Below, one piece after another: positions 17,857 through 26,056 of a stretch of 64,000 nt of DNA. Positions within the stretch are counted from its first letter, which is position 1. Every line of letters begins with the position of its first letter. This DNA comes from Bacteroidia bacterium (GTDB lineage: Bacteria; Bacteroidota; Bacteroidia; J057): assembly GCA_033391075.1 (NCBI GenBank), contig JAWPMV010000001.1:3410001-3474000 (forward strand), written 5' to 3'. Position numbers and translations under genes: made by a program. Under the pieces are notes generated by a model. The model saw nothing but the letters and a program-made list of their open reading frames with translations. It was not told where the DNA came from and did no database searches.

Positions 17857-18501
17857 TTGAAGCTCTATTTCATCAGTGGACTAGGTGCTGACCATCGGGT
17901 ATTTGCACGGATGGAATTTGAAGGCTATGAGTGCATTCATTTAGATTGGATCGAGCCAAAGAAACAGGAATCTCTTCCGTCCTATGCCCTCAGGCTTAGT
18001 CAACATATAGATACAAAAGATCATGCCCTCATTGGAGTTTCCTTTGGGGGCATGTTGGTATCTGAGATTCATCGGCAAAAAGGGAGCAAAGCTTCTTTTC
18101 TTATTTCCAGCACTCCTCGATCGGCCATCCTGCCTCCAATCCCTTCTACTCTCTCGCGTATTTTTCTGCGGAAAGTATTTCTTCAAATAGGAAATCCCTT
18201 TTTCAAACTTATGTCTCCCTTCCTATTTGGAGTAAAAATAAAAGAAGATAAAAAGCTCTTACGAAAGATTATCTCGGAAACGGATCTGGACTTTCTTCGC
18301 TGGGCATTAAGGGCCATCTTGGGATGGAAGACTGATGAACCCGCTCAGGTTTTCATCCAAATTCATGGAGATTCAGACAAATTGGTGCCTCCAAAAAAGC
18401 AGCAAATAGAGCATCTCCTCGAAGGAGGCCACTTCATCGTCTGGGAAAAAGCACAGGAGATCGAAGAAATTATAAAAAGTCATCTCCAAGAGATATCTTG
18501 A
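17857..18501 (+). CDS. alpha/beta hydrolase, TTG start
   Basis: A 214-residue alpha/beta hydrolase. The nucleophile elbow is G-V-S-F-G-G (Ser at about residue 64), the acid is in IHGDSDKLVPP, and the His is in LEGGHFIVWE near the C-terminus. The lid is short. The only start that keeps the N-terminal strand KLYFISGLGADHRVF is a TTG 3 bp after the glnS stop, so translation is probably coupled to glnS. The substrate is not predictable; it is likely a cytoplasmic esterase because no signal peptide is present. Confidence 0.8.
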   Translation: MKLYFISGLGADHRVFARMEFEGYECIHLDWIEPKKQESLPSYALRLSQHIDTKDHALIGVSFGGMLVSEIHRQKGSKASFLISSTPRSAILPPIPSTLSRIFLRKVFLQIGNPFFKLMSPFLFGVKIKEDKKLLRKIISETDLDFLRWALRAILGWKTDEPAQVFIQIHGDSDKLVPPKKQQIEHLLEGGHFIVWEKAQEIEEIIKSHLQEIS

Positions 18502-18695
18502 TTCTATCCAATGCGAACAAAATAGGAGGTGTTGAAGATGAAGGCTGAAAAGCTCAAGAATACTTTAAAAAAATTAAACATTGGTAAAGGAGAATTGGGG
18601 GAAAGGAATTGAGGAATAGCGGGCTTTTCTCCTTTCGATTTTTTGCCATTTTTCTAGGATTGACAGAAGAAAACATCATACGATTAATAAAACCT

Positions 18696-19871
18696 ATGGC
18701 TACTACAAAAAACTCAAACCGCAGGAAATTTCTCCAAAACAGCATAAAAGTCGGAGCAAGTCTCTCCTTACTTTCCTCTACCCACCTCCTCACAGCTCAA
18801 AGCCCTTTTCATAAAGTAGAAAAGAAAGCGCCTAAGTCTCTAAAAATCCTATTATTGGGAGGGACTTCATTTTTGGGCCCACATCAAATCGCCTATGCCC
18901 TCGAAAGGGGACATGAAATCAGTACTTTCACCCGAGGCAAAACCAAGCCTAAAATCTACGCAGAACTTTTCGACAAAGTTGAATCTTTGGTGGGAGATAG
19001 AGAAAATAATCTCGAAGCCCTCAAAGGCAGAAAATGGGATGTGGTGATAGATAATTCCGGGCGAAGGGTGAAGTGGACGGAAGATACAGCTGAGTTGTTA
19101 AAGGACAATGCTGATCTCTATATGTACACCTCTTCTTTAAGTGTCTTCTATCCATTTACAGGTACAGATTTCAGTGAAAATAGGAAAGTATTGCTGGAAG
19201 TTCCGGAAGATATACTGACAGATGAAAACCGTCGAACCTATGAATACGGTTTGATGAAAGCCAATTCGGAAGAAGCTGCCAAAAGGATTTTTGGTAAGGA
19301 TAGAGCTTGTGTCATTCGACCGACCTTTATCGTTGGTTCGGGTGATCCTACGGATAGATTCAACCATTGGGCAGCTCGTCTTCCTTTAGGTGGAGAAGTC
19401 CTGATTCCCGGTAAACTGCAAGATAAAGTCCAATATATAGATGTTCGCGATTTAGCAGCATGGATGATCAGATTGGCCGAGGATAAAACTGCAGGTACCT
19501 TCAATGCTTCAGGTCCGGGTTTTGCTCAAACGATGCCTGCTTTTGTTTATGGAGCTCATGCAAGCTTTAACATACCCGCCACATTTACACAAGTAGATGA
19601 TTATGACTTCTTACAAGAACAGGGCGTTTACGCCATCACCCCCTGGATCATTCCGGTAGGAGATTTTGAAGGAATGGGCGTTTGTGAGAATAAAAAAGCC
19701 ATCGAACATGGACTTACTTTTCGCTCACTTTCCGATACCATGCAGATGACCATTGAGTGGTGGAATTCTGATGCCGTTTCAGAAGAAAGAAGGCAAAGAG
19801 TTGTATCGGGAGCGAATTCTATGATCGCACGAGAGGCAAGCATTCTTAAGGCCTGGAAAGAACGCTCCTGA
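18696..19871 (+). CDS. Tat-exported NAD-dependent epimerase/dehydratase
   Basis: The ATG at 18696 gives a 391-residue protein whose N-terminus is a Tat signal: N-R-R-K-F-L-Q followed by a hydrophobic segment ending near LLTAQ. The mature enzyme is an extended SDR: the nucleotide-binding loop is LLGGTSFLGPH (about residues 51-61), followed by RGHEISTFTRG and DNSGR. The catalytic Y-x-x-x-K is degenerate: EYGLMKANSE supplies the Tyr and Lys. Tat export implies that it folds with NAD(P) bound before leaving the cytoplasm, as known for some Bacteroidota oxidoreductases. Substrate unknown; probably a sugar or isoflavone-reductase-like compound. An upstream in-frame ATG at 18609 would bury the Tat signal. 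Confidence 0.85.
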   Translation: MATTKNSNRRKFLQNSIKVGASLSLLSSTHLLTAQSPFHKVEKKAPKSLKILLLGGTSFLGPHQIAYALERGHEISTFTRGKTKPKIYAELFDKVESLVGDRENNLEALKGRKWDVVIDNSGRRVKWTEDTAELLKDNADLYMYTSSLSVFYPFTGTDFSENRKVLLEVPEDILTDENRRTYEYGLMKANSEEAAKRIFGKDRACVIRPTFIVGSGDPTDRFNHWAARLPLGGEVLIPGKLQDKVQYIDVRDLAAWMIRLAEDKTAGTFNASGPGFAQTMPAFVYGAHASFNIPATFTQVDDYDFLQEQGVYAITPWIIPVGDFEGMGVCENKKAIEHGLTFRSLSDTMQMTIEWWNSDAVSEERRQRVVSGANSMIAREASILKAWKERS

Positions 19872-20001
19872 CAAGCAAAAAAATCAGCAGAAAGGATTAG
19901 CTAAAATCGCAAGCCTTTTCGGAGAAAGCATTACCTTTGTTTCGATAAGGGCAATTGCTTTGTTCCCCTGTCACTTGAATAATTCTTTTATCAAAACATA
20001 C

Positions 20002-20307
20002 ATGATCGTTTACTCAGTTACCATTACACTCGCCCAGAAAGACGGCCATGATTGGGAAAGGTATATGATGGACAAACATATGGATGATGTAGTCAATACC
20101 GGATGTTTTGCCTTTGCCAACCTGCGTAAAGTTCTGAATGAAGGAGAAGAAGAGGTCAGTTATGTCGGAGAATATTTCGCTCCGAATCAGGCTTCTCTGG
20201 ATATTTATTATCGGGATTATGCTGATGAAATGAGGAAGGACGCCAATTCCCGTTTTGCAGGTAAAATCAAAGCCAGCAGAAAGGTTTATGAGTTAATTGA
20301 GAAATAG
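20002..20307 (+). CDS. DUF4286 family protein
   Basis: A 101-residue protein starting at 20002 (MIVYSVTITLAQKDGHDWERYM), which matches the compact DUF4286 layout: an N-terminal strand, a W-x-x-Y-M segment, KHMDDVVNTGCFAFANLRKVL, then SYVGEYFAPNQASLDIYYRDYADEMR. It looks like a ferredoxin-like dimeric alpha/beta-barrel protein. The function is unknown. It lies 7 bp upstream of the Dabb lipoprotein gene, which has a similar fold; the two are probably co-transcribed. Confidence 0.85.
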   Translation: MIVYSVTITLAQKDGHDWERYMMDKHMDDVVNTGCFAFANLRKVLNEGEEEVSYVGEYFAPNQASLDIYYRDYADEMRKDANSRFAGKIKASRKVYELIEK

Positions 20308-20314
20308 TAAGATC

Positions 20315-20788
20315 ATGAAACATTTTATAAGCATACTCATTATTGGGTCTCTATTCGCATGTACCGATAAGGTGGCTGAAATAGAAAATGAGAAAATTGC
20401 CGAAGCTCTTAAAGAGGAAATTTTACAGCTTGAATCAGAATTACTCAAGCGGGATCTTGAGAAAGACGTTTTTCCTGCCAGTGAACTTGTTCATATCGTT
20501 TATTTCAAAATGAAAGAAGGACTATCTGAAGAGCAGACAAAGGAAGCTATTTCTACCCTCGAATCACTCAGAAAAATTAAAGAGGTAAAAAGTCTTGAAG
20601 TAGGAGATTTGGGAAATACAGGAGACGCCAGAGCCGGAAGCATAGAGGGTTTGGTGTTACAAATGTCTTTTAAGTCGCTTGATGATCTGGAAGCTTATCA
20701 GAAAAATGAATTCCACCTCGAACAAAGAGCCAAACTCAAGGATTTTTTTGGGGGACCTCCGGTGGTTTACGATTACTTTATTAAATAG
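20315..20788 (+). CDS. lipoprotein with stress-responsive alpha/beta barrel (Dabb) domain
   Basis: A 157-residue protein starting at 20315. Its lipobox is S-L-F-A-C (cysteine about residue 16), followed by a helical, coiled-coil-like linker (EIENEKIAEALKEEILQLES) up to about residue 55. The Dabb domain comes next: LVHIVYFKMKEGLSEEQTKEA, KSLEVGDLGNTGDARAGS, and FKSLDDLEAYQKNEFHLEQ. Dabb domains are dimeric ferredoxin-like folds with varied roles. A lipid-anchored version suggests a periplasmic or surface role, but the ligand is unknown. An ATG at 20297 overlaps the preceding gene and does not give a better signal. Confidence 0.85.
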   Translation: MKHFISILIIGSLFACTDKVAEIENEKIAEALKEEILQLESELLKRDLEKDVFPASELVHIVYFKMKEGLSEEQTKEAISTLESLRKIKEVKSLEVGDLGNTGDARAGSIEGLVLQMSFKSLDDLEAYQKNEFHLEQRAKLKDFFGGPPVVYDYFIK

Positions 20789-20840
20789 GGTCCTTGCTTT
20801 TCTTTTTCCTTAGATGAGATCCTTCATTGATAATTCAGGA

Positions 20841-21162
20841 TGTTGGTGTTTTTGGGTGTTAGGGTGTTAGCGTTAGTAGAAACCTTAAATTATTACAACA
20901 CACTCCTCAGGCGCGATGGCCCTGCAGAGCCCATCGGGAGCCGGGGCGGCGAGTGTGGCTGGCTTTGGGCTCTGCGATTTTTGACTCCATCTTATAAAAC
21001 GTGTTGGTGTTTTTGTGTGTTAGGGTGTTAACGTTAGTAGGAACCTTAAATCCATACCCCCCAGAGCGATGGCCCTGCAGAGCCCATCGGGAGCCGGGGC
21101 GGCGAGTGTGGCTGGCTTTGGGCTCTGCGATTTTTGACTCCATCTTTTTCTAAAAAAGATGG
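20841..21162 (+). repeat. two tandem GC-rich repeat units with internal inverted repeats
   Basis: Two copies lie in the 532-bp gene-free gap 20789-21320. A roughly 50-bp left part starts at 20841 and 21002 (TGTTGGTGTTTTT..., several differences). An 81-bp core is identical in both copies, at 20913-20993 and 21066-21146. Each core contains GCAGAGCCCA and its perfect complement TGGGCTCTGC (20924-20933/20966-20975 and 21077-21086/21119-21128) around a 32-nt very GC-rich loop, far above the local base composition. A hairpin CCATCTTTTT/AAAAAGATGG (21140-21162) closes the second copy. The unit resembles a REP/BIME-type interspersed element or a non-autonomous transposable element. Bases 21163-21320 hold no recognisable feature except presumably the promoter of the next gene. 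Confidence 0.8.
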
Positions 21163-21320
21163 AAACCAACCCATAAAAAAAGAATCCAATTATATATCAC
21201 TCAAAAAAAGAAAAACAGAAATACTCAGTTAGTTAGGACTAAAAATTGCACTTGCAACTAAGTTCAACATTGATGAGCTTGCATTTCAATTTATAAACAA
21301 AACCTATCTCAAATTTCTAT

Positions 21321-22370
21321 ATGAAGAAGGCACATCTGGTAAGCGGGGGATGCGGATTTGTGGGGAGAAATATGGTGAAAAGGCTCTATAATACTACTCA
21401 GGATATCATTGTATTTGTTGACGACCTCTCTGTCGGAACAGCTCCAGAAAGCTGGCAAGATTTGCCGGTGAGCAAACAGATAAAAAATGCTCAGGTTTTG
21501 GGCGATGAGGGCCGCCTGGTTTTCATCCAGTCAGACATCAGAGATGTAATCAGAAATATCTACGAAGATCACACATATTTTCAGGAAAATTATGGATTAG
21601 ACATCCCCAAATTTCAGGATGTCTTTCACTTTGCCGCAATTGTAGGAGGCAGAGCAAAGATCGATGGAGATCCCATGATGGTCGCCCTCGATCTGTCTAT
21701 AGATGCAGAGTTTTTCCATTGGGCTTGTAAATACAAACCCGAGCGGGTGATGTATCCAAGCAGTAGCGCAGCATATCCCATCAGTTTACAAACGGATACA
21801 GCAGCCATAGCCCTTTCAGAATCAGATATCGATTTCAATAATATGGGCCAGCCGGATATGACTTACGGTTGGAGCAAATTGACCGGGGAATATTTGGCGA
21901 AACTGGCTGCCAGCCATTATGGTATTTCAGTTACCTGTATCAGGCCATTCTCCGGATATGGAGAAGATCAGGATCTCTCCTACCCTATACCGGCTATCGC
22001 CGCACGTGCTGCCGCTAAGGAAGATCCTTTTGAAGTATGGGGAACCGGACATCAGGGCCGGGATTTTGTTCACATTGATGACGTACTGGACTGTATCCTC
22101 CTGGCCATGGATCATATTCAGGACGGAACTGCCATCAACATCGGTATGGGAAGATTAACCTCTTTCCGCGAAATCATCGGACTCTTTACAAAATTTGCCG
22201 GCTACGATCCCCCCATCAAGCAGTTGCTGGATAAGCCTGTAGGCGTACACTCCCGCTACTGCAATATGGATTTTGTCAAAGAGAAATTGGGATGGGAAGC
22301 CAAAATCACCCTGGAAGAAGGTATGCGTCGAGTCTATGATGCAGCTGTGAAGCGATTGGAAAAAGCATGA
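21321..22370 (+). CDS. NAD-dependent sugar epimerase/dehydratase
   Basis: A 349-residue extended SDR. The NAD-binding loop is GGCGFVG (about residues 9-15). The catalytic triad region shows YPSSSAAYP (Ser) and YGWSKLTGE (Tyr-x-x-x-Lys, about residues 182-186). RPFSGYGEDQD and DFVHIDDVLDCI are typical of UDP-glucose 4-epimerase or GDP-fucose synthase-type members. It acts on a nucleotide sugar in the cytoplasm. The stop overlaps the start of the glycosyltransferase gene by 4 bp (ATGA), so the pair is translationally coupled and probably builds a surface glycan or glycolipid. The exact substrate is not predictable. Confidence 0.88.
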   Translation: MKKAHLVSGGCGFVGRNMVKRLYNTTQDIIVFVDDLSVGTAPESWQDLPVSKQIKNAQVLGDEGRLVFIQSDIRDVIRNIYEDHTYFQENYGLDIPKFQDVFHFAAIVGGRAKIDGDPMMVALDLSIDAEFFHWACKYKPERVMYPSSSAAYPISLQTDTAAIALSESDIDFNNMGQPDMTYGWSKLTGEYLAKLAASHYGISVTCIRPFSGYGEDQDLSYPIPAIAARAAAKEDPFEVWGTGHQGRDFVHIDDVLDCILLAMDHIQDGTAINIGMGRLTSFREIIGLFTKFAGYDPPIKQLLDKPVGVHSRYCNMDFVKEKLGWEAKITLEEGMRRVYDAAVKRLEKA

Positions 22371-23650
22371 GTTCGGAGAAAAAGCGTATCGTCTGTTTTG
22401 GTCCGGGTCCCAAATTCAAAGGAGGGATCGCAAACTACAATACCTCATTGGCCATAGCACTTGATAAAGAGCCCAATACAGAGGTGCATATCGTTTCCTG
22501 GACCCAACAATATCCAGCCATCATTCCCCGAGAATTTGTAGATAAATCCAGCAAAACTGATTTACTCGAGGGAACAGATGTACAGGTCAAGTACATCACC
22601 AATTACAATAATCCCTTTAGCTGGGGTGCTACAGTCAGGTATATCAAAAGCCTAAAACCGGAAATTGTCGTATTCCAGTGGGCAATTGCTATTCAGGGGC
22701 TCCCTTTAGGCCGAATCATTTCCCGTTTGAGTAAAATCAAGGATATAGAAGTGATCGTAGACCTTCATTTTGTCATTCAAAAAGAGAACAGCAATATCGA
22801 TCGCATCTTTACAAAGATGGGAATCGGGAATGCCAATGGATATATCGTCCATGCCCTGAAAACCTATAGAGAACTTCAAACGCTTTTTCCAAAGAAGAAC
22901 TTCTACCTCAGTGAAGAGGGAACACGGACGGAAACATCGGGTGAAAGAACAGTCATAAAACTTTATCATCCCATTTATGATATGTTTAAACCTGATCCAG
23001 GCTTTGATGTAGCAGCATTTAAGCAGGAACATGGATTGGCAAAGCATGTTTTCCTCTTCTTTGGTTTCATCCGAAAATACAAAGGCCTCCACAATGCCAT
23101 ACAAGCATTTAAAAAAGTGGCTGATCAAAGAGAGGATGTTTCCTTGCTAATCTGTGGGGAATCTTTTTGGAATACCCTGGATAAATCCAAACTTTCCACC
23201 CGCATCAAAAGTGCACTCTTTGGCTTGGCGAAAGGTTTATTCCTCAAAAAGGCAGATGATGAAGGAGAATACCGCCCCCTGGAGCTACTCAAGGAGCTGA
23301 AGCTGGAAGATCGCACGGCTGTCTTCAATGAATTTATCGCCAATGAAGAAGTCCATAAATACTTTCAGTCCAGTGATTGTGTAGTGCTGTATTACCTGAC
23401 AGCTACTCCCTCGGGCATCGAATCCTTGAGTTACAATTTCAGCCTGCCCATACTTGCAACCAAGGTTGGCCACTTCCCCGAAACCATACAAGACGGATTC
23501 AATGGCTACCTGGCAGAAGATCAGGACATCGATTCTATGGCCGAGCAAATGCTACGATTTATTGAGCATCCACTAGCCGGCGAAAATGTAAAAACCGCTA
23601 CCGAAAAATTGAGCTGGGCCAATTATGCAAAAGCCATTCTCAATACTTAA
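22367..23650 (+). CDS. glycosyltransferase family 4-like
   Basis: A 427-residue GT-B fold enzyme without a signal peptide. The N-terminus has the GPGPKFKGGIANYN acceptor-site loop (about residues 12-25), and the C-terminal domain has FLFFGFIRKYKGLHNAIQAF (strand and loop contacting the donor), LLICGES and the donor-site segment ATPSGIESLSYNFSLPILAT. Family 4 enzymes transfer a sugar from a nucleotide donor with retention. The translational coupling with the epimerase suggests that the epimerase supplies its donor sugar. It is convergent with the gene ending at 23666. Confidence 0.85.
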   Translation: MSSEKKRIVCFGPGPKFKGGIANYNTSLAIALDKEPNTEVHIVSWTQQYPAIIPREFVDKSSKTDLLEGTDVQVKYITNYNNPFSWGATVRYIKSLKPEIVVFQWAIAIQGLPLGRIISRLSKIKDIEVIVDLHFVIQKENSNIDRIFTKMGIGNANGYIVHALKTYRELQTLFPKKNFYLSEEGTRTETSGERTVIKLYHPIYDMFKPDPGFDVAAFKQEHGLAKHVFLFFGFIRKYKGLHNAIQAFKKVADQREDVSLLICGESFWNTLDKSKLSTRIKSALFGLAKGLFLKKADDEGEYRPLELLKELKLEDRTAVFNEFIANEEVHKYFQSSDCVVLYYLTATPSGIESLSYNFSLPILATKVGHFPETIQDGFNGYLAEDQDIDSMAEQMLRFIEHPLAGENVKTATEKLSWANYAKAILNT

Positions 23651-23665
23651 GGCAATCTCTATTCA

Positions 23666-25243
23666 TTAAAATGATTCGATCCTCTTTCCAACACTCAAAG
23701 TCAGGGGATTGGATTTGTTCAACCAAAATCCAAAATCACTTTCGCTAAACTCACTCCCCGGACTTGAAGCCGGAGAAGTTGTAGTTCTCACAAAACTTGC
23801 GACATCCGTCTGCAATTGTATATTCCAATTGGGAAGTTCAAGGGATAAACCCGTTGTCAGAGAAACGCCAAAGGAATTTATATTATCCTTGATATCCTGC
23901 CCACTAAAACTTGAGACCTGATTTCCAAAACTAATCGGGAAACTCAATCCACTGATCAGCCTCAGATTTGGGATAATCGGAGAAAGAAGCAAGGCTTGTG
24001 GAACAATTTGAAGCTGGGATTGGCTAAAAGAAGATCCATCTGCTGAATTTCCCTGGTAGCCATACTTCACTTGCATGCCTAGGGCTGGCTGAGCTCCACA
24101 AGGCCCCAAAGGGGTATTAGGATAATATTGTGCACTAGCTCCCACACAAAAAAGGTTGTCTCCTTCACTTCTACCTAGCCCAATAATACCGGCAGGTAAA
24201 AAGGCATAATCTCCTCCCGGGACATAATTGATGGGTTCAGAATAATCAGATCCATAACTGATGTCCTCATCCTCCTCTTCTTCGCAGCAATTAAGGATGA
24301 TATCATATTCTACATAGTCCGATACGAATTTCCCATTTTCCACATGTCCATAATTCTTAATCACAATCTCATAATCCAGAATTTGTCCCTGGCATCTTTG
24401 GCTTTTGGGATAAGGTTTATCAGCTACCCCTTTCACTACCAATCTTTGCTGAATACTCCCCTCTCCTTTTCCTGTGTCCTCTACCGGATTTTCATCTTCA
24501 GGAGTTGTGCCAAATCTTACCATAGCCTGAGAAAGCAAGGTATGCTCAACATCTTTAACCATAGATAATAAATCATCGAGGCTTGACATACCCGGATCAA
24601 AACTCCATCCATGCCACTTGGCATCATCCGGCAATTGTGCATTTTCTTTGCTGAGGGCGTACATATCCATCAATTGCTTCAGCTTGGTTTTTACTTTATC
24701 CCCTTCAGCACTATCTTCCATATCTATATTATTCTTCTCTCCAAGCTTATCAATTGCATCATTCAGGCTTGCTTCCGGATCATCGCTTTTCAATGCTTCC
24801 AGAATCAATTCTTCCACCACTTCCGATGTCAGAAAGCGCTTAAATGTTGTGAAGGGAAGTAAAAACGGATCGATCAAATCCAACATCATATCTAATGAAG
24901 TCAGGGCAGCATCATTCATCATTTTGCGATTGATTCCCTGGTTTTGGATCAATGTCAATAGATTGACCAGGCACACCTGGTTCCAATTCCCTTCAATATT
25001 GATTCGGTCATGATTTTCGATGGCTTCTCTTGAACTGGTTTGTAAGCGAGCATGCAGATCAGCTATGTCTTGTGCAATTGCAGATAGACCTTCTTTGTGT
25101 TGAGCATCCAGTTCCAGGCTCTGTTGAGAAATGACCCATTGAAATTCATAGGAGGAAAGCAGTTCTGAGATTTGGGGGCAGTTGTTATTTGCAGATAAAG
25201 CAAGAGAAGAGGCAAGGAGAAGCAGTGTGTGTATAAATTTCAC
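23666..25243 (-). CDS. exported protein with helical N-half and probable beta-barrel C-half, unknown
   Basis: A 525-residue protein with a signal peptide (MKFIHTLLLLASSLALSA). Residues 20-230 are mainly helical and acidic. A middle part (about 265-335) contains IQQRLVVKGVADKPYPKSQRCQG, a Cys pair and the very acidic CCEEEEDEDISYG. From about 345 to the end, alternating hydrophobic/polar strands (YAFLPAGIIGLG, NLFCVGASAQYYP, ALGMQVKYGY, LRLISGLSFPISFG, FGVSLTTGLSLEL) and a terminal Phe suggest a small outer-membrane beta-barrel. I recognise no family. It could be an outer-membrane protein with a periplasmic helical domain; confidence in the gene is high, in the function low. Confidence 0.7.
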   Translation of the reverse strand: MKFIHTLLLLASSLALSANNNCPQISELLSSYEFQWVISQQSLELDAQHKEGLSAIAQDIADLHARLQTSSREAIENHDRINIEGNWNQVCLVNLLTLIQNQGINRKMMNDAALTSLDMMLDLIDPFLLPFTTFKRFLTSEVVEELILEALKSDDPEASLNDAIDKLGEKNNIDMEDSAEGDKVKTKLKQLMDMYALSKENAQLPDDAKWHGWSFDPGMSSLDDLLSMVKDVEHTLLSQAMVRFGTTPEDENPVEDTGKGEGSIQQRLVVKGVADKPYPKSQRCQGQILDYEIVIKNYGHVENGKFVSDYVEYDIILNCCEEEEDEDISYGSDYSEPINYVPGGDYAFLPAGIIGLGRSEGDNLFCVGASAQYYPNTPLGPCGAQPALGMQVKYGYQGNSADGSSFSQSQLQIVPQALLLSPIIPNLRLISGLSFPISFGNQVSSFSGQDIKDNINSFGVSLTTGLSLELPNWNIQLQTDVASFVRTTTSPASSPGSEFSESDFGFWLNKSNPLTLSVGKRIESF

Positions 25244-25311
25244 GTTCTTGGGGCTAATACATAAATAACTTAATTGTCCCTCTGAGAGGGGAATACATGG
25301 CTATTTACAAT

Positions 25312-25330
25312 TTACAATTTTCAATTGTAA
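25312..25330. repeat. short perfect inverted repeat upstream of ogt
   Basis: TTACAATT (25312-25319) and AATTGTAA (25323-25330) are perfect arms with a 3-bp spacer in the divergent gap between the exported-protein gene and ogt. A second small inverted repeat, CCCTCT/AGAGGG, lies at 25278-25290. Either could be an operator; neither is assigned. Confidence 0.3.
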
Positions 25331-25408
25331 GCCCCAAGCACTGAAAATAGCGAAATGGTCATACAGATTTTGCGCTTATTTCGTAACTTAGGGCAAGAAT
25401 TACGAGAG

Positions 25409-25900
25409 ATGGAAGCTGTTGCCAAGACATATTACGACTCTCCCATCGGAACAGTAGAAATTTCTGCTTCCGATGCTGGTATAACCGGGCTTTGCTTTAC
25501 CGATTACCCTACCTATGAAATCAATCCTACGCATCCCATACTTTTGGAGTGTATCGAACAACTGGATGAGTATTTTGAAGGAAAAAGGACGCATTTCACT
25601 GTCTTTCTCGATATTGAGGGCACAGAATTTCAACGTAAAGTCTGGCGAGAATTGATGGAGATTCCAATTGGACAGACTCGTTCCTACCTGACAGTCGCCA
25701 AACGCATCAATTCTCCGGATGCCGTACGGGCAGTCGGAAGTGCCTGTGGAAAGAATAGCCATTGGTTACTGGTACCATGTCATCGAGTAATCGGAAGCAA
25801 CGGAAAACTCACAGGATATGCCGGTGGATTGAAAAGAAAACGCTGGCTCTTACAGCATGAGTGGGCCGTTTTACATGGAAAACAGACGGAGCTTTTTTAG
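25409..25900 (+). CDS. ogt: methylated-DNA-[protein]-cysteine S-methyltransferase
   Basis: The enzyme repairs O6-methylguanine by transferring the alkyl group to its own cysteine. The active-site signature is PCHRVIGSNGKLTGYAGGL near residue 127, with the acceptor Cys in P-C-H-R. The helix-turn-helix arginine-finger region is RINSPDAVRAVGSACGKN. I prefer the ATG at 25409 (MEAVAKTYYDSPIGTVEIS, 163 residues) to the one at 25355, which adds 18 residues with no family match. The length fits the Ogt/MGMT core without the Ada N-terminus. The 3' end is followed by a perfect 11-bp stem. Confidence 0.92.
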   Translation: MEAVAKTYYDSPIGTVEISASDAGITGLCFTDYPTYEINPTHPILLECIEQLDEYFEGKRTHFTVFLDIEGTEFQRKVWRELMEIPIGQTRSYLTVAKRINSPDAVRAVGSACGKNSHWLLVPCHRVIGSNGKLTGYAGGLKRKRWLLQHEWAVLHGKQTELF

Positions 25901-25901
25901 G

Positions 25902-25965
25902 AGTGTTTTAGTTTCTTTGTGTTATATAGGAATGATTAACAGTTGCAGGATAATACTAAAACACT
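25902..25965 (+). terminator. long-armed stem-loop between ogt and mtnA
   Basis: AGTGTTTTAGT (25902-25912) and ACTAAAACACT (25955-25965) are perfect 11-bp reverse complements with a 42-nt loop, starting 2 bp after the ogt stop. TTTCCC follows. It may be a terminator of ogt or part of the mtnA leader. The loop contains no recognisable riboswitch core. Confidence 0.35.
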
Positions 25966-26056
25966 TTCCCACATTCCTTTTTAAGCTTCCCAAATCTCAG
26001 TAAATTTAAGGCCTGCAAGCCTCATTCGACTCAAAACCAATTTCAAAATCGTCTAA

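Noticed and set aside
18538-18612. 24-codon ORF with AGGAGGT upstream, before the Tat epimerase gene
   Set aside because: The Shine-Dalgarno is good but this phylum uses few such sites, the peptide is short and unconserved-looking, and it overlaps the likely leader of the epimerase gene.
20907-21143. 78-residue minus-strand ORF across the GC-rich repeats
   Set aside because: It consists of the same peptide encoded twice by the identical 81-bp cores; the frame is a by-product of the repeat spacing and GC content.
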